A stretch of DNA of 64,000 nucleotides from Solicola gregarius. Lineage in GTDB: Bacteria; Actinomycetota; Actinomycetes; Propionibacteriales; Nocardioidaceae. Below the pieces are notes generated by a model that worked only from the letters and a program-made list of their open reading frames with translations, searched no databases and was not told the origin of the DNA. The stretch covers positions 3,844,001 to 3,908,000 of the forward strand of contig NZ_CP094970.1 in NCBI RefSeq assembly GCF_025790165.1. The letters run 5' to 3'. Numbering within the stretch: position 1 is the first letter of the stretch; each line of letters opens with the position of its first letter. The position numbers were made by a program, and so were the translations under genes. Positions 18,031 through 26,823 of this stretch are shown in pieces.

Positions 18031-18549
18031 ATGACGCATGCGAAGACGGTCGACTGTTCCGGCGGCCTGCTGATCGGACACGACGGCTCGGAGTTCTCCA
18101 ACGCCGCGCTGTCCTGGACCCTCGACCTCGCCGACAGGCTCGGCACGTCCGTGACAGTTGTGCGTGCCTGGGTGCTGACGACGGCGCCCCGGCCGAAGAC
18201 CTGGAGCCCGGGTTACATGCCTCCGCTCGTCGACTTCGAGGAGGCGTCGCGGGACAGGCTGCAGGCCGATGTCGCCGACCTGGTGAGCGAACACCCCGAC
18301 GTAGAGGTCTCGCACCAGGCCGTGCACGGACGCCCGGCGTCGATCCTGGTGGAGGGATCCGAACGCGCCGACATGCTCGTCGTCGGCCCGCGCGGCCTCG
18401 GCGGGTTCCGCGGCCTCGTGCTCGGCTCGGTCAGCGAGCAGTGCGTACGCCACGCGAAGTGCCCGGTGGTGGTCGTCCACGGTCGCGGTGAGCAGGAGAC
18501 TCCGCCCGCGCGGCTCTCGCTCGACGACAATCTCACGCCCGACGACTGA
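18031..18549 (+). CDS. Universal stress protein (UspA family), single domain
   Basis: 172 residues with one Usp domain: LLIGHDGSEFSNAALSWTLDLADRLG at the N-terminus and the ATP-binding loop GPRGLGGFRGLVLGSVSEQ (G-2x-G-9x-G-S pattern) near residue 120, so ATP binding is expected. About 20 poorly conserved acidic residues follow at the C-terminus. It begins 9 bases after miaA and could be transcribed with it. No DosR-type operator was recognised upstream. Confidence 0.87.
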   Translation: MTHAKTVDCSGGLLIGHDGSEFSNAALSWTLDLADRLGTSVTVVRAWVLTTAPRPKTWSPGYMPPLVDFEEASRDRLQADVADLVSEHPDVEVSHQAVHGRPASILVEGSERADMLVVGPRGLGGFRGLVLGSVSEQCVRHAKCPVVVVHGRGEQETPPARLSLDDNLTPDD

Positions 18550-18666
18550 CGCCCGCTTTCGTACCCACGAAGCGACCGGCCATGTGACTGCGTGGCAACC
18601 CAGAGCACTAGCCACGGCGACGCCCGATGTAGTACGCATGGGGGACGACCGACGCTGGGAGCCGCC

Positions 18667-20517
18667 ATGCCGAAGCACCGCGCACTGTCCGCAGTCATCG
18701 CCATCACGACCGCGACTGCGCTCGCGACCGTGTCCGCACCGATCGCACTCGCCGGACCGGATGACCCGTCGGGTCGCGACGCCACGCGTGCGCTCCCGCC
18801 GCCGGCGGGGGAGAACCAGTACGTCGCCCGTGGGCGCGGCGGCGCCGTGTCCTCGGTCGACGCGAATGCGACGCGGATCGGCGTCAAGGTGCTCAAGGCC
18901 GGTGGTACGGCGACCGATGCAGCCGTCGCGACAGCCGCCGCGCTCGGGGTCACCGAGCCGTACAGCACCGGGATCGGCGGCGGCGGGTACTTCGTGCACT
19001 ACAACGCGAGGTCCGGCAAGGTGCAGACCATCGACGGACGCGAGACGGCGCCGGCCGCATTCCCGCACGACGCGTTCATCGACCCCGAGACGGGAGAGCC
19101 CTATCCGTTCTTTCCCGACCGGGTGACCAGCGGTGTCTCCGTCGGGACGCCGGGCACGCTCGCGACGTGGAAGGCGGCGACCGACCGATGGGGCAAGCGT
19201 TCGCTCGCCGGCAACCTGCGTCCCGCCACAAACCTTGCTCGCAAGGGATTCACGGTCGACCAGACGTTCTACGACCAGACGGAGGACAACGCCGAGCGGT
19301 TCGCTGCGTTCACGTCGACCTCGGACCTCTACCTTCCGGGCGGCGAACCACCCGCCGTCGGCTCGCGTTTCCGCAACCCCGACCTCGCGCGTACGTACGA
19401 CAAGATCGCGGCCGAGGGGCCGAAGGCCTTCTACCGCGGGGCGATGGCGCGCGAGATCGCGAGTGCTGTCCAGGATCCGCCGACGACCGGTGAGAGCGAC
19501 CTGCCGGTGCCACCAGGACACATGACGGTCAAGGACCTCAACAACTACGACGTGCGGTCGCAGCGGCCGACGCATCTGAAGTACCACGGCCTGGACGTCT
19601 ACGGCATGGCGCCGTCGTCGTCCGGCGGTACGACGGTCGGCGAAGCGCTGAACATCCTCGAAAACTTCCGTCTCGGCAAGGCGCGCACGCCGCGCAGCCT
19701 GCACGCGTACCTGGAAGCGTCGGCGACGGCGTTCGCCGACAGAGGCGCGTATGTCGGTGACTCGGCGTTCAACGACGTGCCGACCGACGAGCTCACCAGC
19801 CAGAAGTTCGCGGACGGTCGGGCATGCACCATCGATCCCGACCAGGCCGCCGAGAAGCCGGTGCCGGCGGGGGAGATCGACGGCGACCCGTGCGCCACCG
19901 ATGCGTCTCCCGCGAAGCCCGACGCCGAAGGCCTGTCGACATCGCACCTGTCGGTGGTCGACAAGTGGGGCAACGCGGTCGCGTACACGCTCACGATCGA
20001 GCAGACCGGCGGCTCGGGCATCCTCGTGCCGGGCCGGGGGTTCCTGCTGAACAACGAGCTGACCGACTTCTCCGCCGAGTACGAAGCCGACGACCCGAAC
20101 CGCCCGCAGGCGTACGCGCGGCCGCGCTCGTCGATGTCGCCGACCATCGTGCTCGACGACGGCGAGCTGAAGCTGCTGGTGGGCTCGCCGGGCGGATCGA
20201 CGATCATCACGACCGTGCTGCAGGTCCTGCTGAACCGGCTGGATCTCGATATGAACCTGCCGCAGGCGGTCGCCGCTCCCCGCGCGTCGCAGCGCAACAC
20301 CGCCGAGGTGAGCGCCGAGCCGGAGTTCATCGACGCCTATGGCGCTGCTCTCGAGAAGTACGGGCATGTGCTGGTCCCCTCGGGCGACGAGTTCACTCCG
20401 GACGCCGAGATCGGTGCCGTCGCGGCGATCGAGGTGCGCCCGAACGGCAACCTCGTCGCGGTTGCGGAGCCGACCCGACGTGGCGGCGGCACGGCCGGAG
20501 TCGTGCGTCCGCGCTGA
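18667..20517 (+). CDS. ggt: Secreted gamma-glutamyltransferase
   Basis: 616 residues, Ntn-hydrolase that cleaves gamma-glutamyl bonds such as in glutathione-like thiols outside the cytoplasm. The ATG at 18667 starts a Sec-type signal (ALSAVIAITTATALATVSAPIALA). The large subunit has GGTATDAAVATAAALGVTEPYSTGIGGGGYF; the autocleavage/nucleophile site is GLSTSHLSVVDKWGNAV, where Thr of TSHLS would become the N-terminus of the small subunit. The oxyanion/substrate segment RPRSSMSPTIV and GSPGGSTIITTVLQ are intact. The longer frame from a GTG at 18592 lacks a signal at its start. It is followed by dapF 32 bases later. Confidence 0.93.
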   Translation: MPKHRALSAVIAITTATALATVSAPIALAGPDDPSGRDATRALPPPAGENQYVARGRGGAVSSVDANATRIGVKVLKAGGTATDAAVATAAALGVTEPYSTGIGGGGYFVHYNARSGKVQTIDGRETAPAAFPHDAFIDPETGEPYPFFPDRVTSGVSVGTPGTLATWKAATDRWGKRSLAGNLRPATNLARKGFTVDQTFYDQTEDNAERFAAFTSTSDLYLPGGEPPAVGSRFRNPDLARTYDKIAAEGPKAFYRGAMAREIASAVQDPPTTGESDLPVPPGHMTVKDLNNYDVRSQRPTHLKYHGLDVYGMAPSSSGGTTVGEALNILENFRLGKARTPRSLHAYLEASATAFADRGAYVGDSAFNDVPTDELTSQKFADGRACTIDPDQAAEKPVPAGEIDGDPCATDASPAKPDAEGLSTSHLSVVDKWGNAVAYTLTIEQTGGSGILVPGRGFLLNNELTDFSAEYEADDPNRPQAYARPRSSMSPTIVLDDGELKLLVGSPGGSTIITTVLQVLLNRLDLDMNLPQAVAAPRASQRNTAEVSAEPEFIDAYGAALEKYGHVLVPSGDEFTPDAEIGAVAAIEVRPNGNLVAVAEPTRRGGGTAGVVRPR

Positions 20518-20549
20518 TGCGTTCGCACGTCGCGGCGTAGCCTTGCGGC

Positions 20550-21392
20550 GTGGGTACGTTCGCATGGGCCAAGGGCCACGGCACCGAGAATGACTTCATC
20601 GTCCTTCCGGACGCCGACACCCGGATTCACGGCGACCTCGATGCCGACTTCGTGGCGGAGTTGTGCGACCGGCGCCGCGGGGTCGGCGCCGACGGGGTGC
20701 TGCGGGTCGTACGCTCCACGGCGCTCGGCATCAACGACGGTTCGACGTGGTTCATGGACTACCGCAACGCCGATGGCACGGTCAGCGAGATGTGCGGCAA
20801 CGGCGTGCGGGTCTTCGCGGCGTACCTCGTACGCGAGGGGCTGGTCGACCCGGCCGAGCCGGAGCCGGTCAGTACCCGCGACGGCGTGAAGACCGTTGCC
20901 TTCGAACCCGACGGCAGATATACGGTCGACATGGGCGTGCCGCGTACGCTCGGCGACACTAAGGTCGCGGTCGGCGAGCGCACCTGGAGCGCGATGCACG
21001 TCGAGACCGGCAACCCGCACGCCGTCGCGTTCGTCGACGATCTCGCGGACGCGGGGACACTGGTGGACGAGCCGGCGTACGACCGTGCGGAGTACCCCAA
21101 CGGCGTCAACATCGAGTTCGTCGTACCCCGCGGTGAGGGCTACGTGGCGATGCGCGTCCACGAGCGGGGATCCGGCGAGACGCGTTCGTGCGGCACGGGG
21201 GCCTGCGCGGTCGCCGTCGCCGCCGCCGTACGCGACGGCGCGGCACCCGCTGCGACGAATGCCCCCGCGACGTACCGGATCGACCTGCCGGGCGGGCGAC
21301 TCGACGTGACCTGGCGCCCCGACGGCCGGCTCCTGATGACCGGTTCCGCGGCGATCGTCGCCGACGGCGAGCTGTCCTGGCACGGCGGGTAG
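20550..21392 (+). CDS. dapF: Diaminopimelate epimerase DapF
   Basis: Converts LL- to meso-diaminopimelate for lysine and peptidoglycan synthesis. 280 residues from a GTG. The start WAKGHGTENDFIVLPD replaces the usual KxHGxGNDF with a Thr for Gly. The two catalytic cysteines are present: EMCGNGVR (C82) and RSCGTGACA (C214), together with ETGNPHAVAFV. The conserved neighbourhood miaA … dapF, hflX supports the call. It is followed by the palindromic element at 21441. Confidence 0.95.
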   Translation: MGTFAWAKGHGTENDFIVLPDADTRIHGDLDADFVAELCDRRRGVGADGVLRVVRSTALGINDGSTWFMDYRNADGTVSEMCGNGVRVFAAYLVREGLVDPAEPEPVSTRDGVKTVAFEPDGRYTVDMGVPRTLGDTKVAVGERTWSAMHVETGNPHAVAFVDDLADAGTLVDEPAYDRAEYPNGVNIEFVVPRGEGYVAMRVHERGSGETRSCGTGACAVAVAAAVRDGAAPAATNAPATYRIDLPGGRLDVTWRPDGRLLMTGSAAIVADGELSWHGG

Positions 21393-21440
21393 CGTTACCA
21401 CGACCGCGTGGTGTCCGGGTGGGCTCTGACGTTGTCCGAA

Positions 21441-21521
21441 TACCATGTAAACATGGTAAACGTTCGCTTTGCAACGGTGAATTCGCCATGCAAAGCGAAC
21501 GTTTACCATGTTTACATGGTA
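21441..21521. repeat. Palindromic repeat element, copy B (TACCATG family), 32-bp arms
   Basis: Left arm 21441-21472 and right arm 21490-21521 are exact reverse complements; the 17-base centre GGTGAATTCGCC is itself nearly palindromic. Each arm contains an internal near-palindrome TACCATGT-N2-ACATGGTA. The element aligns with the diverged copy at 366-436. It lies in the 248-base gap between dapF and hflX, about 120 bases before the hflX start, and could serve as a terminator for dapF in addition to whatever produced the family. The rest of the gap shows no gene. Confidence 0.85.
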
Positions 21522-21640
21522 AACCTACGTCAGCGGCCCGGCCCGTACGACGGATCTACCCGCTGCCCCGGGCAATAAGTCACTCGCCTCGCGCGTTGAA
21601 GCGTGTAAGGATCAACGCATTCCGAATCGACGAGGTGAGA

Positions 21641-23041
21641 ATGACGGTACGTAACGACGAGCCCATGCGCGACGAGCAGTCCGAGGACGGCCTCGATCTC
21701 GAGGAGCGTAACTCGCTGCGCCGGGTCGCCGGGCTCTCGACCGAGCTGGAGGACATCAGCGAGGTCGAGTACCGCCAGCTTCGCCTCGAGCGGGTCGTGC
21801 TCGTCGGCGTCTGGACGGAGGGCTCGGCAGATGACGCCGAGAACTCGCTCGCCGAGCTGAAGCTGCTCGCCGAGACGGCGGGCTCCGAGGTGCTCGAGGC
21901 CATGATCCAGCGCCGGCAGCGTCCCGATCCGGCGACGTTCATCGGTCGCGGCAAGGTCGATGACCTGCGGATGGCCGTGGAGTCGACCGGCGCCGACACG
22001 GTGATCTGCGACGGCGAGCTCGCGCCCAGCCAGCTGCGCAACCTCGAGGACCGAGTCAAGGTCAAGGTCGTCGACCGCACAGCGTTGATCCTCGACATCT
22101 TCGCCCAGCACGCCAAGAGCCGCGAGGGCAAGGCCCAGGTCGAGCTCGCGCAGCTGCAGTACATGAAGCAGCGTCTGCGCGGCTGGGGCGGCAGCCTGTC
22201 GCGGCAGGCCGGTGGACGCGTCGGCGCCGACGGCGGGGGCATCGGTGGCCGTGGACCCGGTGAGACCAAGATCGAGACCGACCGTCGGCGCATCAACGAC
22301 AAGATCGCCAAGCTGCGCCGCGAGCTCAAGCACATGGGCAAGACCCGTGAGACCAAGAAGGCTCAGCGCCGCCGAAACGCGATCCCCGCGGTCTCCATCG
22401 CCGGCTACACCAACGCCGGCAAGTCCAGCCTGCTCAACCGGCTGACCGATGCGGGAGTGCTCGTCGAGAACGCGCTGTTCGCGACGCTCGACCCGACGAC
22501 GCGGCGTACCGAGACGTCCGACGGGCGCGTCTACACCTTGTCTGACACGGTCGGCTTCGTACGCCACCTTCCGCACCAGCTGGTGGAGGCGTTCCGGTCG
22601 ACGCTCGAGGAGGTCGCCGAGTCCGACCTCATCGTCCATGTCGTCGACGGTTCGCAGCCCGACCCGGAGGGTCAGATCGCGGCCGTACGTGAGGTGTTCG
22701 CCGAGATCGGTGCGCACGACGTACCCGAGCTGATCGTGGTGAACAAGTCCGACGTCGCCGACCCGCTCGTCGTTTCGCGCGTCCTCGCCCGCGAGCCGCA
22801 TGCGGTGACCTGCTCGGCACGTACGGGAGAGGGGGTCGACAAGGTGCTCGCGACCCTCGAGGCCGAGCTGCCGCGTCCGTCGGTGACCGTCGACGTCGTG
22901 CTGCCGTACGAGCGTGGCGATCTGCTCAATCAGATCCACACGCACGGGGAGATCGACTCCGTCGAGCACACCGCCGACGGCACACACGTCGTCGCGCGGG
23001 TCAACAACGACCTCGCGGGCGCCCTGGCGACCTACCGCTGA
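21641..23041 (+). CDS. hflX: GTPase HflX
   Basis: Ribosome-associated GTPase that splits stalled or stressed 70S ribosomes. 466 residues. The N-terminal HflX domain (VLVGVWTEGSADDAENSLAELKLLAETAG, RPDPATFIGRGKVDDL, ILDIFAQHAKSREGKAQVELAQL) and glycine-rich linker GGRGPGETKIE are followed by the G domain: G1 GYTNAGKSS, G2 region ATLDPTTRR, G3 DTVGFVRHLP, G4 NKSD. The ATG at 21641 has GAGGTGAGA directly upstream. The frame is open for 450 bases further, through repeat B and dapF, which is not coding. Confidence 0.95.
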   Translation: MTVRNDEPMRDEQSEDGLDLEERNSLRRVAGLSTELEDISEVEYRQLRLERVVLVGVWTEGSADDAENSLAELKLLAETAGSEVLEAMIQRRQRPDPATFIGRGKVDDLRMAVESTGADTVICDGELAPSQLRNLEDRVKVKVVDRTALILDIFAQHAKSREGKAQVELAQLQYMKQRLRGWGGSLSRQAGGRVGADGGGIGGRGPGETKIETDRRRINDKIAKLRRELKHMGKTRETKKAQRRRNAIPAVSIAGYTNAGKSSLLNRLTDAGVLVENALFATLDPTTRRTETSDGRVYTLSDTVGFVRHLPHQLVEAFRSTLEEVAESDLIVHVVDGSQPDPEGQIAAVREVFAEIGAHDVPELIVVNKSDVADPLVVSRVLAREPHAVTCSARTGEGVDKVLATLEAELPRPSVTVDVVLPYERGDLLNQIHTHGEIDSVEHTADGTHVVARVNNDLAGALATYR

Positions 23042-23059
23042 ACCCGGGCCGCGCCGGCC

Positions 23060-24229
23060 TCACTCGTGGTGCGCGTTCACCTCGGGCCACTGCGGTGAGG
23101 GGCCGTCGAGCACCGGCCGATCGCGTCCGCGCAGGTGCTCGTCGAAGAACGCGTTCACGTACGTACGCGTCAGGTCCATCGACCGACGACCGCTGATCGG
23201 TCCGGGCTCCATCCCGAGTTGCTCGCGGAGCACCGGGAAGTCGATGAAGGTGAAGTGTCCACCGTCGGTCACGCTGAACCAGTAGCGCGCATCGGTGAAC
23301 TTGCTCCAGTCCCGCGGCCAGCTCTCATCGCCGCCGTCAGGTGCATGCAGCCGCTCATCGCCGAGCAGCATGAACGGACGGTCGAGCGCGCCGCGTACAG
23401 GTGCGAAGAACGTCCCGTCGAGGTTGACGCCGGCGTCGACGCGCCGGTCGTTACTCATCGCTGTTGCGGCGGTGTTGCCCCCGATCGAGTGGCCGGCCAT
23501 GCCGATGTGGTCGCTGTCGATCGTCCGGGCGTAACGCCACGGAGACCGATCGGACAGCAGGCGGTCGAGGACGAACGACACATCCTCGGATCGACCGCGC
23601 GGAATCTTCGCATAATCCTCCGTCGCACACGCCTCGCATGGAAGCAAGCGTCCGCCGGGCATCTCGATGCCGTAGGACTCGTACGCGTGGTCGATCGTGG
23701 CCACCACGTACCCGCGGCTCGCGAGGTCCGTCGCGAGACCCGTCATCGAACTACGCGACAGGCTGAAGCCCGGCGACAACACGACGAGGGGCCGTCCACC
23801 CGGACGCGGGAGCGCGGGTGCGTCGCGTACGGCTCCGGTATGTACGGTGCGCAAGATCGTGTCCGGGATGTCGTCCGGGATCGGGGCACCCGAGTCGCGT
23901 TGAGCGTCGATGTACGCATTCGACTCCGCCGCGGTCATGTATGGGGCTCGGCGCCCGAGCGGCGCGTACGTCGGGTAGAACATGGAAACCATCAGCTCGC
24001 GGTCGCCGGACTCGGGAACCCACGGGTCGGGTCGTCCGCTATCGACGAGATGGAAGGCCGTCGATCCGATCGGGAGCGGGCCGCGGGGAGCGGGAAGGGC
24101 GAGTTCGCCGGATCGGTCCGCGGTATCCGCGCCCGGAGCGCCGTTCGTGGTCGCCGTCGCTGCCGGTGCAGCGATCAGGCTGGCCGTCATCACCGCACCG
24201 GCGGCGTACGTGAGTAGTCGTTGGGTCAT
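23060..24229 (-). CDS. Secreted alpha/beta hydrolase, platelet-activating-factor acetylhydrolase type
   Basis: 389 residues. The signal peptide RLLTYAAGAVMTASLIAAPAATA is followed by a PAF-AH (isoform II)-like domain: LMVSMFYPTYAP, PLVVLSPGFSLSRSSMTGLATDLASRGYVVATIDHAYES, nucleophile elbow GHSIGG, and terminal catalytic His region VTDGGHFTFIDFPVL. Members hydrolyse short-chain esters or oxidised phospholipids outside the cell; the actual substrate is unknown. It is convergent with hflX, with 18 bases between the stops. Confidence 0.87.
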   Translation of the reverse strand: MTQRLLTYAAGAVMTASLIAAPAATATTNGAPGADTADRSGELALPAPRGPLPIGSTAFHLVDSGRPDPWVPESGDRELMVSMFYPTYAPLGRRAPYMTAAESNAYIDAQRDSGAPIPDDIPDTILRTVHTGAVRDAPALPRPGGRPLVVLSPGFSLSRSSMTGLATDLASRGYVVATIDHAYESYGIEMPGGRLLPCEACATEDYAKIPRGRSEDVSFVLDRLLSDRSPWRYARTIDSDHIGMAGHSIGGNTAATAMSNDRRVDAGVNLDGTFFAPVRGALDRPFMLLGDERLHAPDGGDESWPRDWSKFTDARYWFSVTDGGHFTFIDFPVLREQLGMEPGPISGRRSMDLTRTYVNAFFDEHLRGRDRPVLDGPSPQWPEVNAHHE

Positions 24230-24376
24230 GGGTCAACGCTAGGAATGCAGCTGCGTGTGCGAAACCAACCTTCGGAGAGAACTGGACCGGTCGAAAGTCG
24301 TGAATCGGCCCTGTCGAAAGTCGAGTGCGGTGAGCGCCGACGATGGCGTACGGTGCGCGAGACGTCGGAGGTGGGG

Positions 24377-24604
24377 ATGGGATCGAATCGGCCCGAGGGC
24401 TTTCGGTACGAGGATCGCAAGGACGGAATTGTGGTGTTCCATCGCGACAAGCGGGCGACCGTGCTCCGCGGTGCCCGCGCCGAGCAGTTCAGACGCGACC
24501 TCGAGTACGACGATCCGCAGGAGCTGATGGCACGCATCACCGGCAACTACAAGCGCGGCAACGAGCGGATGGGCAAGAACCATCCACGCAACCGGCGCCA
24601 GTGA
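24377..24604 (+). CDS. Small conserved-looking basic protein of unknown function
   Basis: 75 residues: GSNRPEGFRYEDRKDGIVVFHRDKRATVLRGARAEQFRRDLEYDDPQELMARITGNYKRGNERMG, ending in basic NHPRNRRQ. I do not recognise a named family. The ATG at 24377 is preceded by GGAGGTGGGG, a strong ribosome site, and codon use is ordinary for this DNA, which supports a real gene. It has no signal peptide or membrane segment. It lies 64 bases before the DinG-like helicase gene and may share a transcript; a nucleic-acid-related role is only a guess from charge. Confidence 0.65.
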   Translation: MGSNRPEGFRYEDRKDGIVVFHRDKRATVLRGARAEQFRRDLEYDDPQELMARITGNYKRGNERMGKNHPRNRRQ

Positions 24605-24668
24605 CCCAGCCCGGCGTGGCCTGTGGACAGCGCGGTGGGGCGTACTTCGTGGACGGTAACCTCGAGGC

Positions 24669-26654
24669 GTGACCGAGACCCAGCTGCCCGCCACCACCGA
24701 CGAGCGCACCGTACGTGGCGTCCTGCACGCGGCCGTCTCTGCGGTCGGAGGCCAAGAGCGGCCGGGCCAGATCGAGATGGCGGAGTCCGTGGCGACGGCG
24801 CTCGAGTCGGGGCAGCATCTCCTCGTCCAGGCGGGCACGGGCACCGGGAAGTCACTCGGATACCTCGTACCGAGCATTTTGCACGACAAGCGAGTGGTGG
24901 TCGCCACCGCGACGCTGAACCTCCAACACCAGTTGGTCGAACGCGATATTCCTGCGCTCGTCGAAGGCGTCCGCAAGGAGCTCGGCTCGACGCCGTCGTA
25001 CGCGGTGTTGAAGGGGCGCGCCAACTACGCGTGTCTGCACCGCGTACGCGAGGGCGCGCCCGACGACCAGGGCGAGCTGATCGAGGTGCCGTCCGGTTCC
25101 CTCGGCTCGGAGGTCGTCGCGTTGCGCAGCTGGGCAGAGGAGGAGTCAGACGCCAAGCACACCGGCGATCGCGACTCGGCGCCGGCACACACCGACCGCG
25201 CGTGGCGGCAGATCGCGGTCTCGGCGCGCGAGTGCCTCGGCGCGAGCCGCTGTGCGTACGCACAGGAGTGCTTCGCCGAGCGGGCGCGTGACCGGGCGAT
25301 GCAGTCGCAGATCGTCGTCACGAACCATGCACTGTTGGCGATCGACGCCATCGACGGCGTACCCATGCTGCCCGAGTACGACGCTGTCGTCGTCGATGAG
25401 GCGCACGAGCTGACCGCGCGGGTGACGCAAGCGGCGACCAAAGAGCTCGGCCCGCCGATGATCGAGCGCGCCGCGCGTCGGGCCCGCAACGCGGTCGACG
25501 GCGGTGAGGCCGACGACCTGGAGACGGCCGCCGACGGCCTGTTGGAGGCGATCGCCGAGCTGCAGCCGGGTCGGCTTGACACGATGCCCGCGTCGCTGGC
25601 CGATGCGCTCACCGGCGTACGCGATGCGGCACGCGCCTGCTTCTCGGCGATCCCCAAGGAGAGCAAGGACGCCCCGGCCGGCTCGGAAGACGGCGCCGAC
25701 TCAGTTCGTACCCAGGCGCGGGCGCTCGTCGACGAGGTGCGCCAGATCGCCGAGCGAATGGCCGCGAACATCGAGACCGACGTGCTCTGGATGAGCGAGC
25801 GCGATGTGGTGCGCGGCGGCAATGAGCTCTTCATCGCACCGGTCGATGTCGCCGGTGCTCTGCACGACAACCTGTTCGCCGAGAACACTGTGATCCTGAC
25901 GAGCGCAACTCTCAAGCTGGGCGGGGGATTCGATCCGATCGCGACCTCGCTCGGTCTGGCGTTCGGCGAGGACGACTCGTGGTCGGCGATCGACGTCGGG
26001 TCGCCGTTCGACTATGCGCGGCAGGGCATGCTGTACGTCGCGCGGAACCTCCCGCCTCCCGGTCGTGACGGCCTTGGCGACAAGCAGATGGACGAGATCG
26101 CCGTACTGGTCGAGGCCGCCGGTGGACGCACGCTCGGGCTGTTCTCGTCGCGCCGGGCCGCGGAGGCCGCGACCGAGGCGGTGCGTGCGCTGCTCCCCGA
26201 GACGGAGCTGTGGTGTCAGGGCGAGGCCCAGCTGCCGGAGCTGGCACGGCGCTTCGTCGAAGACCCCGCTGCGTGCCTGTTCGGCACGCTGAGCCTCTGG
26301 CAGGGCATCGACCTGCCGGGGGAGACCTGTCAGCTGGTGATCATCGACCGCATTCCGTTCCCGCGTCCGGACGATCCGCTGATGAGCGCGCGGCAGCGCC
26401 TCGTCGAGAAGCGCGGCGGCAACGGCTTCATGCAGGTGGCGGCAAGCCACGCCGCGCTGTTACTGGCGCAGGGCACCGGCCGACTGATCCGGCGCAGCAC
26501 CGACAAGGGGGTGGTCGCGATCCTCGATCCGCGCCTCGCCACCGCGCGCTACGGATCCTTCCTCGCCGCATCCCTGCCGCCCATGTGGCGTACGACCGAC
26601 CGCGCGACCGTCCTCGGTGCGCTCGAGCGTCTCGACCAGGCCGCCCGCGCCTGA
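24669..26654 (+). CDS. DinG/XPD-like iron-sulfur ATP-dependent DNA helicase
   Basis: 661 residues from a GTG. SF2 helicase of the DinG group: Walker A AGTGTGKS at residues 55-62, four candidate Fe-S cysteines in the usual insertion (C122, then C189, C195 and C201 in ECLGASRCAYAQECF), DEAH box VVDEAHE, TSATLKLGGGF, and motif VI region AQGTGRLIRRSTDKGVVAILDPR. DinG enzymes unwind 5'-to-3' and resolve R-loops and replication-transcription conflicts. No exonuclease domain is fused. No LexA box was seen in the short upstream region. Confidence 0.92.
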   Translation: MTETQLPATTDERTVRGVLHAAVSAVGGQERPGQIEMAESVATALESGQHLLVQAGTGTGKSLGYLVPSILHDKRVVVATATLNLQHQLVERDIPALVEGVRKELGSTPSYAVLKGRANYACLHRVREGAPDDQGELIEVPSGSLGSEVVALRSWAEEESDAKHTGDRDSAPAHTDRAWRQIAVSARECLGASRCAYAQECFAERARDRAMQSQIVVTNHALLAIDAIDGVPMLPEYDAVVVDEAHELTARVTQAATKELGPPMIERAARRARNAVDGGEADDLETAADGLLEAIAELQPGRLDTMPASLADALTGVRDAARACFSAIPKESKDAPAGSEDGADSVRTQARALVDEVRQIAERMAANIETDVLWMSERDVVRGGNELFIAPVDVAGALHDNLFAENTVILTSATLKLGGGFDPIATSLGLAFGEDDSWSAIDVGSPFDYARQGMLYVARNLPPPGRDGLGDKQMDEIAVLVEAAGGRTLGLFSSRRAAEAATEAVRALLPETELWCQGEAQLPELARRFVEDPAACLFGTLSLWQGIDLPGETCQLVIIDRIPFPRPDDPLMSARQRLVEKRGGNGFMQVAASHAALLLAQGTGRLIRRSTDKGVVAILDPRLATARYGSFLAASLPPMWRTTDRATVLGALERLDQAARA

Positions 26655-26703
26655 CCCTGACGGCCCGCTGGGCAGAAGCCCCGCCGGGCAGAAGCCCCGC
26701 TGA

Positions 26704-26763
26704 GCCGCACGTTTCAGCCCCAGAAATCGCGATTCCAGGGCAGAAAGGTGCGGCCCAGCGGGG
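26704..26763. repeat. Dispersed palindromic repeat, copy P2
   Basis: Imperfect hairpin centred on AGAAATCGCGATTCC with outer arms CCCCGCTG / CAGCGGGG (26695-26763). It matches P3 at 27833-27892 at 55 of 60 positions in the same orientation. It is preceded by a short direct duplication of GGGCAGAAGCCCCGC (26670-26700). It lies between the helicase stop and the AbiEi-like gene start. Confidence 0.85.
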
Positions 26764-26823
26764 CGTTTGAGCGGGCTGTGGACAACGCCGACAGATCTGC
26801 CGCCGGGCACGCACACTGCCGGT

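Noticed and set aside
24230-24376. Longer version of the small basic protein starting at 24221
   Set aside because: It would overlap the start of the divergent hydrolase gene, and the good ribosome site sits directly before the ATG at 24377.
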